From the NCBI RefSeq assembly GCF_002564045.1, contig NZ_PDJK01000002.1:4526001-4590000 (forward strand): DNA of 64,000 nucleotides, given 5' to 3'. This document shows, piece after piece, positions 51,691 through 59,313 of this stretch. Each line of letters begins with the position of its first letter. The stretch's first letter is position 1. The translations under genes and the position numbers were made by a program. The stretch comes from Amycolatopsis sulphurea. GTDB lineage: Bacteria > Actinomycetota > Actinomycetes > Mycobacteriales > Pseudonocardiaceae. The notes beneath the pieces were generated by a model. That model did no database searches, was not told the origin of the DNA, and saw nothing but the letters and a program-made list of their open reading frames with translations.

Positions 51691-52281
51691 TCAGAGGGAA
51701 GGGCCGGTATGGTCAAGGAAAGCGAAGCACAGCTCATAGCTGCTGCCCACCCGCTCCAGGCCGGTCACGGCGGCGGCCTGGGCCTCATCGATCGTGTCCG
51801 GGCACAGGTTGGCCAACTCGATCGCTTTCACGTTGCCCCACATCATTTCCATCGGGTTGAGGTCGTGCGCGTATCCGGGCGGTGGCTCGACCCGCAACCA
51901 TCGCGGCTGGGTGGCCAGCCACGCCGTCATGGCCGCCGAGCGGTGCGCGGGCAGCCCGTCCCAGATCAACGTGGCCGGTTGCCCGCCCAGATGCTCCCGC
52001 AGGTCGGTGAGGAACTCGATCAACGATTCGGTGTTGTAGGCGCCGTGGCGGGTCTGGAACACGAACGTGGCCTGGCTGCGGTCGGGCTGGTAGGCCAGCA
52101 CGCCGGCCATCGACATCCGCTTCCAGGAAAACCGGTGGGTCAACACCGGAGTCTGGCCGCGTGGCGCCCAGGTCGACCTGACCACCGGCAACAGCGAGAA
52201 CCCGCTCTCGTCCTGAAAGCAGATCACGGCTCCCCGGCGCCGGGCGCTTTTTTTATGCGCGGCCACTCGGTCCTCGCCCAT
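51691..52281 (-). CDS. IS630-type transposase orfB (DDE domain)
   Basis: Catalytic half: Asp in VICFQDESGFSLLP, Asp in ATLIWDGLPAHRSA, Glu in HDLNPMEMMWGNVK, ending at 51691. It overlaps orfA in the -1 frame. It probably has no start of its own and is made as a fusion by ribosomal slippage on the A7 run (minus strand, 52254-52248). Confidence 0.8.
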   Translation of the reverse strand: MGEDRVAAHKKSARRRGAVICFQDESGFSLLPVVRSTWAPRGQTPVLTHRFSWKRMSMAGVLAYQPDRSQATFVFQTRHGAYNTESLIEFLTDLREHLGGQPATLIWDGLPAHRSAAMTAWLATQPRWLRVEPPPGYAHDLNPMEMMWGNVKAIELANLCPDTIDEAQAAAVTGLERVGSSYELCFAFLDHTGPSL

Positions 52282-52796
52282 TTATCGATGGCTTCGTCAT
52301 CGCGTTCGACCGCGCGGCGAGCAGGGCGCTGGCTGCTCCAGCCCAACCGTTCACGCAGGATGGCCCAGGTCTGGGTGATGGAGTACCGCACCCCGGTGAC
52401 CTGTTCGATCACCTCGACTACCCGCGCCAACGTCCACATGTCGGTGGAAAACCCGTTGTCCTTCGGTCCTTTCTTCAGTGCGACGGCCACCTCGGCTATC
52501 TGCTTGTCGGAGAGCCTGGGCAACCGTCCGGCACGACCGGTGCCAGCCAGCGCTGGGCGCCCACCCCCGGCCCATGCCCGGTACCAGCGGGAGGCCGTTT
52601 GTGCCGAGACTCCCAGTTCCGTCACCACGTCGACCTGCCGCTGGCCGCGATCGAACATCGCCGCAGCCCGCATGCGGCGCTCTCGCAATGCCTCGAAGTC
52701 ACGGCGGGCAGCTACTTTTCTGCTGCGGCGGGGTTTGTGGTCTCGGCTTGCTGAGCGTGAAGGTTCTGACACGTCCGTGATTGTCCTACCAGGCAA
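52224..52796 (-). CDS. IS630-type transposase orfA (HTH domain)
   Basis: DNA-binding half with RRMRAAAMFDRGQRQVDVVT, ELGVSAQTASRWYRAWAGGG and GFSTDMWTLARVVEVIEQVT, ending KWARTEWPRIKKAPGAGEP. The true start may be a few codons inside the open frame. The end overlaps orfB at CATAAAAAAAGCGCCC, a slippery A7 followed by a G+C hairpin (GGCGCC symmetric), typical of programmed -1 frameshifting in this family. Confidence 0.8.
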   Translation of the reverse strand: MPGRTITDVSEPSRSASRDHKPRRSRKVAARRDFEALRERRMRAAAMFDRGQRQVDVVTELGVSAQTASRWYRAWAGGGRPALAGTGRAGRLPRLSDKQIAEVAVALKKGPKDNGFSTDMWTLARVVEVIEQVTGVRYSITQTWAILRERLGWSSQRPARRAVERDDEAIDKWARTEWPRIKKAPGAGEP

Positions 52797-53743
52797 GAGA
52801 GATCACCCGCAACGACTCACCCTATTACCGAAAGATCTTTAATACTGCTGCCGAGCTGTCTGGCTCCACCGTCACTGCTACGACCCTTACCGGTGGCCTG
52901 GATCAGGTCTTTGCGCGGACTGCTGGGGGTGGCACGCAGTCGCTGCTGACTGATCGTCTCGGCAGCACCGTCGCTGTATCGGATGGCAATGGCGCGGTGA
53001 CGGGGGAGTATACGTATCAGCCCTTTGGCGGTACTACGCTCACCGGGACCGATGGTGCGAACCCGACTCGGTTCGCCGGCCGCGAGGATGAGGGGGGTGG
53101 GCTTTACTACAACCGCGCCCGGTATTACTCGACTGGTGAGCAGCGGTTCCTCAGCCGTGACCCGCTGGGGTTCGGTGGGGGCGATAGCAACCTCTACGCG
53201 TACGTTACGAACCGGCCGACTGATCTGGTCGATCCCCTCGGGACGAAGCCCCGGGACCAATCGCTCTCCGGCGCAGGGCGATCCAGCATGGGGGGCTGGG
53301 ATCCCACCGATGGTTTCGACGCAGGGCCGGCCGACAACTACACTGCGGCAGGGCACGGGGTCCGGTACGGAGCTGGCAAAACTGCAGTAGGGAGTGACCG
53401 TGCGACCATGAACAACTTTGCCAATGTCCGCAATATCGGAATGCACGACGTCTTCGGTCACGGTACGAGAAATGGGTTCTCGAGATTTGACGGAGAGACG
53501 ACCAATGCTGGACAGTTTGTCGACGCTATTCGGGCGAACCCTTCCTATCAAAGCGGTCAATCATGTCGTCTAATCGTTTGTCATTCCGGTGTATCGGGCG
53601 TTGGACAGCAGGTATCCGACGAGCTCGGTGTCCCGGTGCTCGCGCCGAATGGCCGGGTCGGGATCAGTAAAGTAAGTGAGGCAGGGGTCGAGCCGCAGGT
53701 GCAATACAATGCTGGTTGGACGTGGATTTTCCCGAAAGGATGA
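52781..53743 (+). CDS. Orphan RHS tip: RHS core copy plus a putative CD-clan peptidase-like toxin
   Basis: The frame starts at TTG 52781 inside the IS630-type element and enters the RHS core copy at 52840; there is no signal peptide or RHS shell. From DPLGTKPRD the tip differs from the resident toxin: GGWDPTDGFDAGPADNYTA, NIGMHDVFGHGTRNGFSRF and SCRLIVCHSGVSGVGQQVSD plus ELGVPVLAPNGRVGIS. A His-Gly followed by a strand ending in Cys is the caspase/C80-peptidase arrangement, and the LGVPVLAP ending is common in toxin tips. It is silent as a secreted toxin unless recombined onto the resident RHS gene. Peptidase identity is inferred. Confidence 0.65.
   Translation: MSYQAREITRNDSPYYRKIFNTAAELSGSTVTATTLTGGLDQVFARTAGGGTQSLLTDRLGSTVAVSDGNGAVTGEYTYQPFGGTTLTGTDGANPTRFAGREDEGGGLYYNRARYYSTGEQRFLSRDPLGFGGGDSNLYAYVTNRPTDLVDPLGTKPRDQSLSGAGRSSMGGWDPTDGFDAGPADNYTAAGHGVRYGAGKTAVGSDRATMNNFANVRNIGMHDVFGHGTRNGFSRFDGETTNAGQFVDAIRANPSYQSGQSCRLIVCHSGVSGVGQQVSDELGVPVLAPNGRVGISKVSEAGVEPQVQYNAGWTWIFPKG
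52840..53257 (+). repeat. RHS core repeat, orphan copy (418 bp)
   Basis: Near-perfect copy (one mismatch seen) of 46562-46979, in the same orientation and 6278 bp away. It is interrupted on its left edge exactly by the second IS630-type element. Confidence 0.9.
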
Positions 53744-53744
53744 A

Positions 53745-54155
53745 ATGATGATACTGAAACCGGTTGGCTTTTTTTCCGAGCTAGAGGAGCAAGCTGAATT
53801 CGAGACCTTTTCAGGATCGATTTTCGAGGCCGTCCGCGATCGTTTGCAGCCGCATGAAACGAAGATCATCAATTACCTTAAACGGGGCATTGGCCTATTT
53901 GATATCATGGAAGGAACCGATGATCCAGTTGCAGACGATGGATCTGGTGTTTCAGGTGGATCGTCACTGTTGACTGATGGAGTGTGGGTATGGCGACTCG
54001 ATCTCCCGTATCTTGTCGAAAAGCATCACCTGGCGCTGGACGGTGAGTTCATTTCTCATGCGAGAAGTATGAACTATGCCATTCCGGAAATTCCGGACGA
54101 GGTTGCCTGTGATTTAGCGATAGAAGCTGCTAGAGAGATATATCACATGTCCTAA
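53745..54155 (+). CDS. Putative immunity protein of the orphan tip
   Basis: A 136-residue acidic protein starting at ATG 53745, one base after the stop of the orphan tip, behind AAAGGA. Segments: LKPVGFFSELEEQAEFETFS, IINYLKRGIGLFDIMEGTDD, GVWVWRLDLPYLVEKHHLAL and EVACDLAIEAAREIYHM. It lacks membrane segments. The family is not recognised. Place and coupling are those of immunity genes, and the low-G+C codon use matches the other immunity genes here. Confidence 0.65.
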   Translation: MMILKPVGFFSELEEQAEFETFSGSIFEAVRDRLQPHETKIINYLKRGIGLFDIMEGTDDPVADDGSGVSGGSSLLTDGVWVWRLDLPYLVEKHHLALDGEFISHARSMNYAIPEIPDEVACDLAIEAAREIYHMS

Positions 54156-54331
54156 GGAATCTGGTTTCGGCTGAATGGCCGGGTCCGGTGCGCTGGTACG
54201 CGGCCGTCGAACTTGAGATCGAAGAGGAGCTGGGTTTCTACGAGGAAGCCATGCTACGTGACACAAGCACATGACAGAGTGAGTCGTCGTGATCGTGAGG
54301 GCTTGCGTCGCTTACGCGGGTTGTCCCCAGG

Positions 54332-54411
54332 GGAGTGCTGTGGCGGACCTTGCTCGGTGCGGCCGGGAGTGAGGTTCTGATTCTGAACATGATTAAGAGC
54401 GTGATCTTACG
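54332..54411 (+). pseudogene. Relic of a third toxin tip (ADP-ribosyltransferase-like C-terminus)
   Basis: GVLWRTLLGAAGSEVLILNM plus IK aligns with the end of the resident tip, GMWQTLPGAGESEVLIPNII plus K. The rest of the domain is gone. Between 54156 and 54275 a coding-like piece (VRWYAAVELEIEEELGFYEE) may be the remains of a further gene. Confidence 0.55.
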
Positions 54412-54449
54412 TGGTGATCAACGGTTGATATACGACGATCTTGGTCGTG

Positions 54450-54660
54450 GTTGATCGTTTATCGGTGCGCCTGGTGCCGGGCGAGTTGTGGGAGCTGGTG
54501 GAGCCGTTGATTCCGGTGTTCGCGGTGCGTCCGCAGGGCGGGGGGACCGCGCCGCTGGAGCCGCGGCAGGTGTTCACCGCGATCGTGTAGGTGCTGACCA
54601 GCGGGTGTGCGTGGCGGGTCTGCCGCCGTCGTTCGGGGTGCCGTTCCATGTCGCGCGAAT
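54450..54660 (+). pseudogene. N-terminal relic of an IS5-family transposase
   Basis: LVPGELWELVEPLIPVF, GGGTAPLEPRQVFTAIV, a TAG stop (replacing a Tyr codon), then VLTSGCAWR and, after a frame slip, PPSFGVPFH. This is the usual start of IS5/DUF4096-type transposases. Nothing of the catalytic part follows. Confidence 0.65.
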
Positions 54661-54932
54661 GCTGAAACGGGTTTCCATCAGGATCGAACGCTTCGTAGTG
54701 ATACGATGCCAGAATTCCGGCAGGTGTTTGATGAGCTGACGTCCTGGGCTGCGCAGGGTAAAAGTGTAGAGCGGCCGCTCGAGAGTAAGTGGCGCAACTG
54801 TGGTTGAGTTCGGTGTCCGGCCGCGGGTCTGACCCAGTAATCTGCCGAGGGTCGCTCGAGAAATGTGGTGATCGAGTTATCACCAAAGCGAGGGGGTCGC
54901 CGGGGTAAAGTCATGAGCAACTTCGATGCCAT

Positions 54933-55811
54933 GAGGCTTATTCACGGCACCTGAGATTGCCGTTTCCGGCGTGTCAACATGAACGGCGGCCCGTTTATTG
55001 AGAGAATTGGGTTTCCACACTCAGTACTCACAAAAACGGACCGCCTAACATGTATCATACCACTGGACTTACCATCGAGCAGATCACCGACCTGTGCGGG
55101 TTGGTCGACATGGATACCACAGCTGAGCAGCGTAGGTGGCCACCGATTCTGGGCCTGTTCAACTCGGCGGTGATCGCGCTGACATACATGCGATGCAATC
55201 GGGTTCAGGCCGAACTGGCGGAAGCGTACGAGGTATCTCAACCGACAATCAGTCGTGCGATCACCGGAATGACGCCTCTGATAGAACGTGTTCTCAGGAA
55301 GTTCGTGCCGACGGCGGACGAATTGGACGACCAGACGCAGTACATCGTGGACGGAACCCTGCTGCCGTGCTGGTCATGGGCCGATCGCCCGGAGCTGTAC
55401 TCCGGCAAGCACAAGACGACCGGCATGAACGTACAGATCGCTTGCACCCTTGACGGACGACTCGCGTGGATCTCCGATCCCATCGAAGGACGCCGGCACG
55501 ACACGTACTGCCTGAAGGAATCCGGGGCGCTTCTGACTCTGAATCCGGACAACTGGATGGGCGACAAAGGATACGTGGGAAATTATATGCTCACCCCGAT
55601 CAAGAAGCCGAAGCACCGCAAGCTCTTGGACTGGGAGAAGGAATTCAACACCCAGATCAACAAGATTCGCTACGTCATCGAGCAGACCATCGCCAACGTC
55701 AAAACCTGGAGGATCCTGCACGCCGACTACCGACGGCCCATTGAGACCTTCGCGGAAACCATCTCAACGGTAATCGCTCTGCACTTCTATGCGGCTGCCT
55801 GAATAACCCTC
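54933..55811 (+). mobile_element. IS5-family (DDE_Tnp_4) insertion sequence
   Basis: About 879 bp. Ends GAGGCTTATTCACGGCACC and, inverted, GAGGGTTATTCAGGCAGCC; flanking CAT at 54930-54932 and 55812-55814. It carries one transposase gene and lies just before the peroxidase gene. Confidence 0.75.
55050..55802 (+). CDS. IS5-family transposase (HARBI1/DDE_Tnp_4 type)
   Basis: A 250-residue transposase that looks intact: HTH region VQAELAEAYEVSQPTISRAI, first Asp in TQYIVDGTLLPCW, GKHKTTGMNVQIACTLDGRL, second Asp in DNWMGDKGYVGNY, Glu in IRYVIEQTIANVKTWR. ATG 55050 has no good Shine-Dalgarno. It ends 9 bases before the element's right edge. Confidence 0.85.
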   Translation: MYHTTGLTIEQITDLCGLVDMDTTAEQRRWPPILGLFNSAVIALTYMRCNRVQAELAEAYEVSQPTISRAITGMTPLIERVLRKFVPTADELDDQTQYIVDGTLLPCWSWADRPELYSGKHKTTGMNVQIACTLDGRLAWISDPIEGRRHDTYCLKESGALLTLNPDNWMGDKGYVGNYMLTPIKKPKHRKLLDWEKEFNTQINKIRYVIEQTIANVKTWRILHADYRRPIETFAETISTVIALHFYAAA

Positions 55812-55839
55812 CATGGCTTGGATTGCCGGGGAGCGTACC

Positions 55840-56961
55840 GTGTGGTGGAAGACCAAAATCTCGCGAAGAACCCTCCTGGGATCCTCGCTCACGGCGACTG
55901 CCGCCAGCGGGGCGGCGTGTTCACAGGCCGCGGTCGAGCCGCGCCAACGGCGGGTACGGGGGCAGGGTGGTGTGGTCACTCCTCCTCCCAAAGCGACAGT
56001 GCTCTCGGCCTTTGATCTGCAAGTGCCGGACAAGGCGGGTTTGGCAGAGCTGTTCGAGCGTATGAGCCGAGTACCGGCGACGAACGCAGAAGTGACCCTG
56101 GCAGTCGGCGCATCGCTGTTCGACGGCCGGTTCGGGCTCAGTAAACAGAAGCCGCGTCGGCTGAGTGAAATGCCGGGGTTTCCCAACGACGTCCTCGATC
56201 CTGCGCGGTGCGGCGGCGACTTGCTCGTGCAAGTGTGCGCCACGGACGCACAGACGGCGCGCGAAGCGGCCGAGCACATCAAGATGGCGGCAGGCGTGAG
56301 TCCGAAGTGGAGCATCAACGGATTCCGCGACGAGAACTCGAACACCGCCGACGGGCGGCCGTCGACACGTGACCTCTTCGGGTTCCGTGAGGGGGCGGGG
56401 AATCCGGATCCCCGAGACACTGAGCTGATGGACCGGCTCGTCTGGGTGCAGCCGGGCGGGGACGAGCCGGCTTGGGCGGTCGGTGGCACGTATCAAGTCG
56501 TGCGGCTGATCCGGTTCGCGCCGTCGTTGTGGGATGCGGAGTCGGTGGCGCGGCAGGAAGCGGTGATCGGCCGGCGGAGGAGTGACGGGGCGCCGCTGGG
56601 GCAAGCGGGGGAGACCGCGGCGTTCGACTACGCGAATGACCAGAGTGGACAGACGATCGCGCTGGACGCGCACATCCGGCGGGCCAACCCCCGGACGCCG
56701 GGCACCGAAGAACATCGCATCCTGCGCCGCGGGTACTCCTACCGTCTGGACGGCGCGGAGCGTGACGAAGGGCTGGTCTTCATTTGCTTTCAGCAAGACC
56801 TGGAACGGGGGTTCGCCACCGTGCAGCGGCGCTTGAGCGGGCAGGCGCTCGACAAATACGTCCTGCCGTTCGGCGGTGGCTACTTCTTCGTGCTGCCCGG
56901 CGCGTCCGGGCGGGACGGTGACCACCTGGGCAAGGCGCTCCTTGCCGCCGCCGACGCCTGA
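55840..56961 (+). CDS. Tat-exported DyP-type peroxidase (EfeB-like)
   Basis: A 373-residue dye-decolorising heme peroxidase. The twin-Arg signal SRRTLLGSSLTATAASGAAC is at the N-terminus. The mature enzyme begins with GVVTPPPKATVLSAFDLQV and carries the proximal His in LDAHIRRANPRT. The family GxxDG motif reads LFGFREGAGNPD, with Glu in place of the catalytic Asp. GTG 55840 is preferred because GGGGAG lies 7 bases upstream; ATG 55813 arises at the IS target duplication. EfeB proteins work in iron uptake or peroxide reduction, but no efeU or efeO gene is adjacent. The promoter may have been displaced by the IS. Confidence 0.85.
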   Translation: MWWKTKISRRTLLGSSLTATAASGAACSQAAVEPRQRRVRGQGGVVTPPPKATVLSAFDLQVPDKAGLAELFERMSRVPATNAEVTLAVGASLFDGRFGLSKQKPRRLSEMPGFPNDVLDPARCGGDLLVQVCATDAQTAREAAEHIKMAAGVSPKWSINGFRDENSNTADGRPSTRDLFGFREGAGNPDPRDTELMDRLVWVQPGGDEPAWAVGGTYQVVRLIRFAPSLWDAESVARQEAVIGRRRSDGAPLGQAGETAAFDYANDQSGQTIALDAHIRRANPRTPGTEEHRILRRGYSYRLDGAERDEGLVFICFQQDLERGFATVQRRLSGQALDKYVLPFGGGYFFVLPGASGRDGDHLGKALLAAADA

Positions 56962-57089
56962 GGCGGGCAGGATCAGCCGATCAAAAGGCCCGCAGCTCGC
57001 GGCAGACGCCCCGCCTCGGTTGCGTGATACACAGGCGCGCGCGGACCGGGCGGAAAATCGTTGACAGCAAGCCTGCGGCGAGTGCCTGG

Positions 57090-57551
57090 TCACGAGGCGA
57101 TGTCGTCGTGCGGTTCGGGTTCGGGGTCGAGCAGGCGGGTGCTGGCCGCCTGAACGAACTGCATGATCGCGGTGCGCTGGCGCAGGTTGAGCTGTTCGGC
57201 GATGGGTTCGAGCCGGGTGGCGAACTCGTCGAGGATGCCGGTGATCCGCGCGGTGCCGGCGTCGGTGAGTTCGATGCGCAGCATCCGGCGGTCTCGGGGG
57301 TGCGGCAAGCGCGTGATCAGGCCGAGGTGACTGAGCTTGTCGAGCAGTTCGGTCATCGACGCGGTGGTGATTTCGAGCAGCGCGGCGAGTTCGGTCGGGC
57401 TTTGCGGGCCTGCCAGCCGCAGCGAGGCGAGAGTGGTCAGGGCGCTGGGGCTCAGTCCATGCCGGCGACTGGCGCGGGCCCGGAACCGTTCGCCCGCCAG
57501 CACGAGGTTCCGCACCGCCAGGGTGAACTCCGGGTGCTCTTCCATGATCAT
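57090..57551 (-). CDS. MarR-family transcriptional regulator
   Basis: A 153-residue MarR protein: FTLAVRNLVLAGERFRARAS, then HTH LAALLEITTASMTELLDKLS, wing LITRLPHPRDRRMLRIELTD and a terminal dimer helix. ATG 57551 is chosen near the start of the conserved region; ATG 57569 or further upstream is possible, and no Shine-Dalgarno is evident, so the mRNA may be nearly leaderless. It diverges from the BBE-type oxidase operon across a region with a perfect inverted repeat overlapping a -10-like box, and probably represses that operon and itself. Confidence 0.8.
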   Translation of the reverse strand: MIMEEHPEFTLAVRNLVLAGERFRARASRRHGLSPSALTTLASLRLAGPQSPTELAALLEITTASMTELLDKLSHLGLITRLPHPRDRRMLRIELTDAGTARITGILDEFATRLEPIAEQLNLRQRTAIMQFVQAASTRLLDPEPEPHDDIAS

Positions 57552-57565
57552 GAGGTTACCACGTT

Positions 57566-57602
57566 GCATGGCTACCATGTGATCGGGAAGCCATGCTATA
57601 GT
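57566..57602. promoter_or_regulatory. Candidate MarR operator and promoter
   Basis: GCATGGCT (57566-57573) is repeated inverted as AGCCATGC (57589-57596). It contains CATGG-CTA-CCATG (57567-57579) and is followed at once by TATAGT (57597-57602), a plus-strand -10-like box; TATAGC reads on the other strand. The remaining 300 bases to the oxidase gene show nothing else. Confidence 0.5.
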
Positions 57603-57900
57603 CGCACAAGCTTGGGTCGTCATTCGTGGCGGCAGCCGACGTACACGAGGTCGTCCGCCGGCATGACCGCGGTCATGCCCATTCGGCGAGGAGACGGTCG
57701 TGTGCGGCAGATCATGGTCGGCGGACTGATCGCCGCCGAGAGCAGGACGCGCGACCCGCGGCCGGAGATCCGCCCGGGTCGAGACCGGTTCGATTCATCG
57801 GGTGCGGGACGGGAAGAACGGCCGCCCAGGATGGAAGGGCCATCCCGGGCTTCGGCGATTCCGGGTGGTCCGGCGCATCCTGAGCGGAAGGAACGCCGCC

Positions 57901-59313
57901 ATGACCCAGACTGTCCGCTCCGCCGCCGAGCTGCGGTCCGCGGTGAAGGGGCCGGTGCTGGGCCCCGTCGATCCCGGCTATGACGAGGCCCGCTCGCTGT
58001 GGAACGGCGACATCGACCGCCGTCCGGCGTTGATCGCCCGGTGCACGTCGGCGGCCGACGTGGCCGCGGCGGTCAAGTTCGGCCGCGAGCGTGGGCTGGA
58101 GATCGCCGTGCGCGGCGGCGGCCACGCCTACAGCGGCACCGCGGCCTGCGACGACGGCTTGATGATCGACCTGAGCCGGTTGAACGCCGTCACGGTCGAC
58201 CCGCAGGCGCGGACCGCGCAGGTCGGCGGCGGTGCGACGCTGGCGGATCTGGACGCGGCCACCCAGGCGCACGGCCTGGCCGTCACCGGCGGGGTGATCA
58301 GCCACACCGGTGTCGGCGGATTGACCCTCGGCGGCGGGATGGGATGGCTGTCCAGCGCGCTGGGACTGTCGCTGGACAACGTCGTCGGCGCCGAGGTCGT
58401 GCTCGCCGACGGACGGATCGTGCACGCCGGACCGGAGTCGGAACCCGACTTGTTCTGGGCGTTGCGGGGCGGGGGCGGGAACTTCGGCGTGGTCACCGAG
58501 TTCGTGTTCGCGCTGCACCCGATCGGCCGCGAGGTCCAGGTGGGACTGTTCTTCTGGGACCTCGCCCAAGGCCCCGCCGCGCTGCGGTTCTGCCGCGACT
58601 ACATTCCGTCCCTGCCACGGCGGGCCGGTGTGCTGATCGCGGCGGGGCTGACCGCGCCGCCGCTGCCGTTCGTGCCAGAGCCGTTCCACGGCGTCGCCGG
58701 GCACGCCCTCGTAGTCGTCGGACTGGACACCGCCGAGGCGCACGCAGAGCTGATCGATCCGGTCCGCCGGGCAGTCCCGCCGGGATTCGAAGTGGTCTCC
58801 CCGATGCCGTACACCGCGTTGCAGCAGCTGCTCGACGACTCTTCCCCATGGGGCATCCTCGGCTACGAGAAAGCCGCCGACCTCGACGAGCTGTCCGACG
58901 AAGCGATCGCGGTGCTGGTCGAGGCGGCGGCGACCAAGGCGTCCCCGATGTCGTTCATGCCGATTTTCCGGCTGTCCGGTGCGTTCTGCGACGTCGGCCA
59001 GGACGCGACCGCCTTCGGTGGATCCCGAAAACCGCACTACGTCTGCAATCTCAACGCCGTCGCGCCCAGCCCGGATCTGCTCGCGGCCGACCGGGAATGG
59101 GTCCGCCGCACCTGGGCCGCGCTGAAGCCGCTCGCCAGCAACGCCGGCAGCTACGTCAACTTCCTTTCCGAACCCGACGCGGACCGGGTGCGCGCTTCCT
59201 ACGGCCCGGCGACCTACGACCGGCTCGCGGCGATCAAAGCCCGCTACGACCCGGAGAATCTGTTCCACCGCAACGCCAACATCCGACCAGCACGCCAAGG
59301 AGGCGCAGCATGA
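57901..59313 (+). CDS. FAD-dependent oxidoreductase, BBE-like
   Basis: A 470-residue berberine-bridge-type flavoprotein. FAD_binding_4 includes AVRGGGHAYSGTAACDDGLM, with His75 as the probable 8-alpha covalent FAD link, and GVGGLTLGGGMGWLS. The C-terminal BBE motif is YGPATYDRLAAIKARYDPEN plus LFHRNANI. There is no export signal. ATG 57901 follows AAGGA by 8 bases. Such enzymes oxidise alcohols, sugars or alkaloid-like molecules. It overlaps the following DUF1059 gene by 4 bases and is probably under the divergent MarR. Confidence 0.87.
   Translation: MTQTVRSAAELRSAVKGPVLGPVDPGYDEARSLWNGDIDRRPALIARCTSAADVAAAVKFGRERGLEIAVRGGGHAYSGTAACDDGLMIDLSRLNAVTVDPQARTAQVGGGATLADLDAATQAHGLAVTGGVISHTGVGGLTLGGGMGWLSSALGLSLDNVVGAEVVLADGRIVHAGPESEPDLFWALRGGGGNFGVVTEFVFALHPIGREVQVGLFFWDLAQGPAALRFCRDYIPSLPRRAGVLIAAGLTAPPLPFVPEPFHGVAGHALVVVGLDTAEAHAELIDPVRRAVPPGFEVVSPMPYTALQQLLDDSSPWGILGYEKAADLDELSDEAIAVLVEAAATKASPMSFMPIFRLSGAFCDVGQDATAFGGSRKPHYVCNLNAVAPSPDLLAADREWVRRTWAALKPLASNAGSYVNFLSEPDADRVRASYGPATYDRLAAIKARYDPENLFHRNANIRPARQGGAA

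Larger units (their letters stand above)
51662..52839 (-). mobile_element. Second IS630-family element
   Basis: A 1178-bp element with terminal repeats AAGATCTTTCGGT...GGGTGA at both ends and TA duplications at 51660-51661 and 52840-52841. It sits exactly at the left boundary of the duplicated RHS core. Confidence 0.85.

Noticed and set aside
54706..54807. 33-codon frame MPEFRQVFDELTSWAAQGKS
   Set aside because: Too short, without similarity or ribosome site, lying between IS relics.
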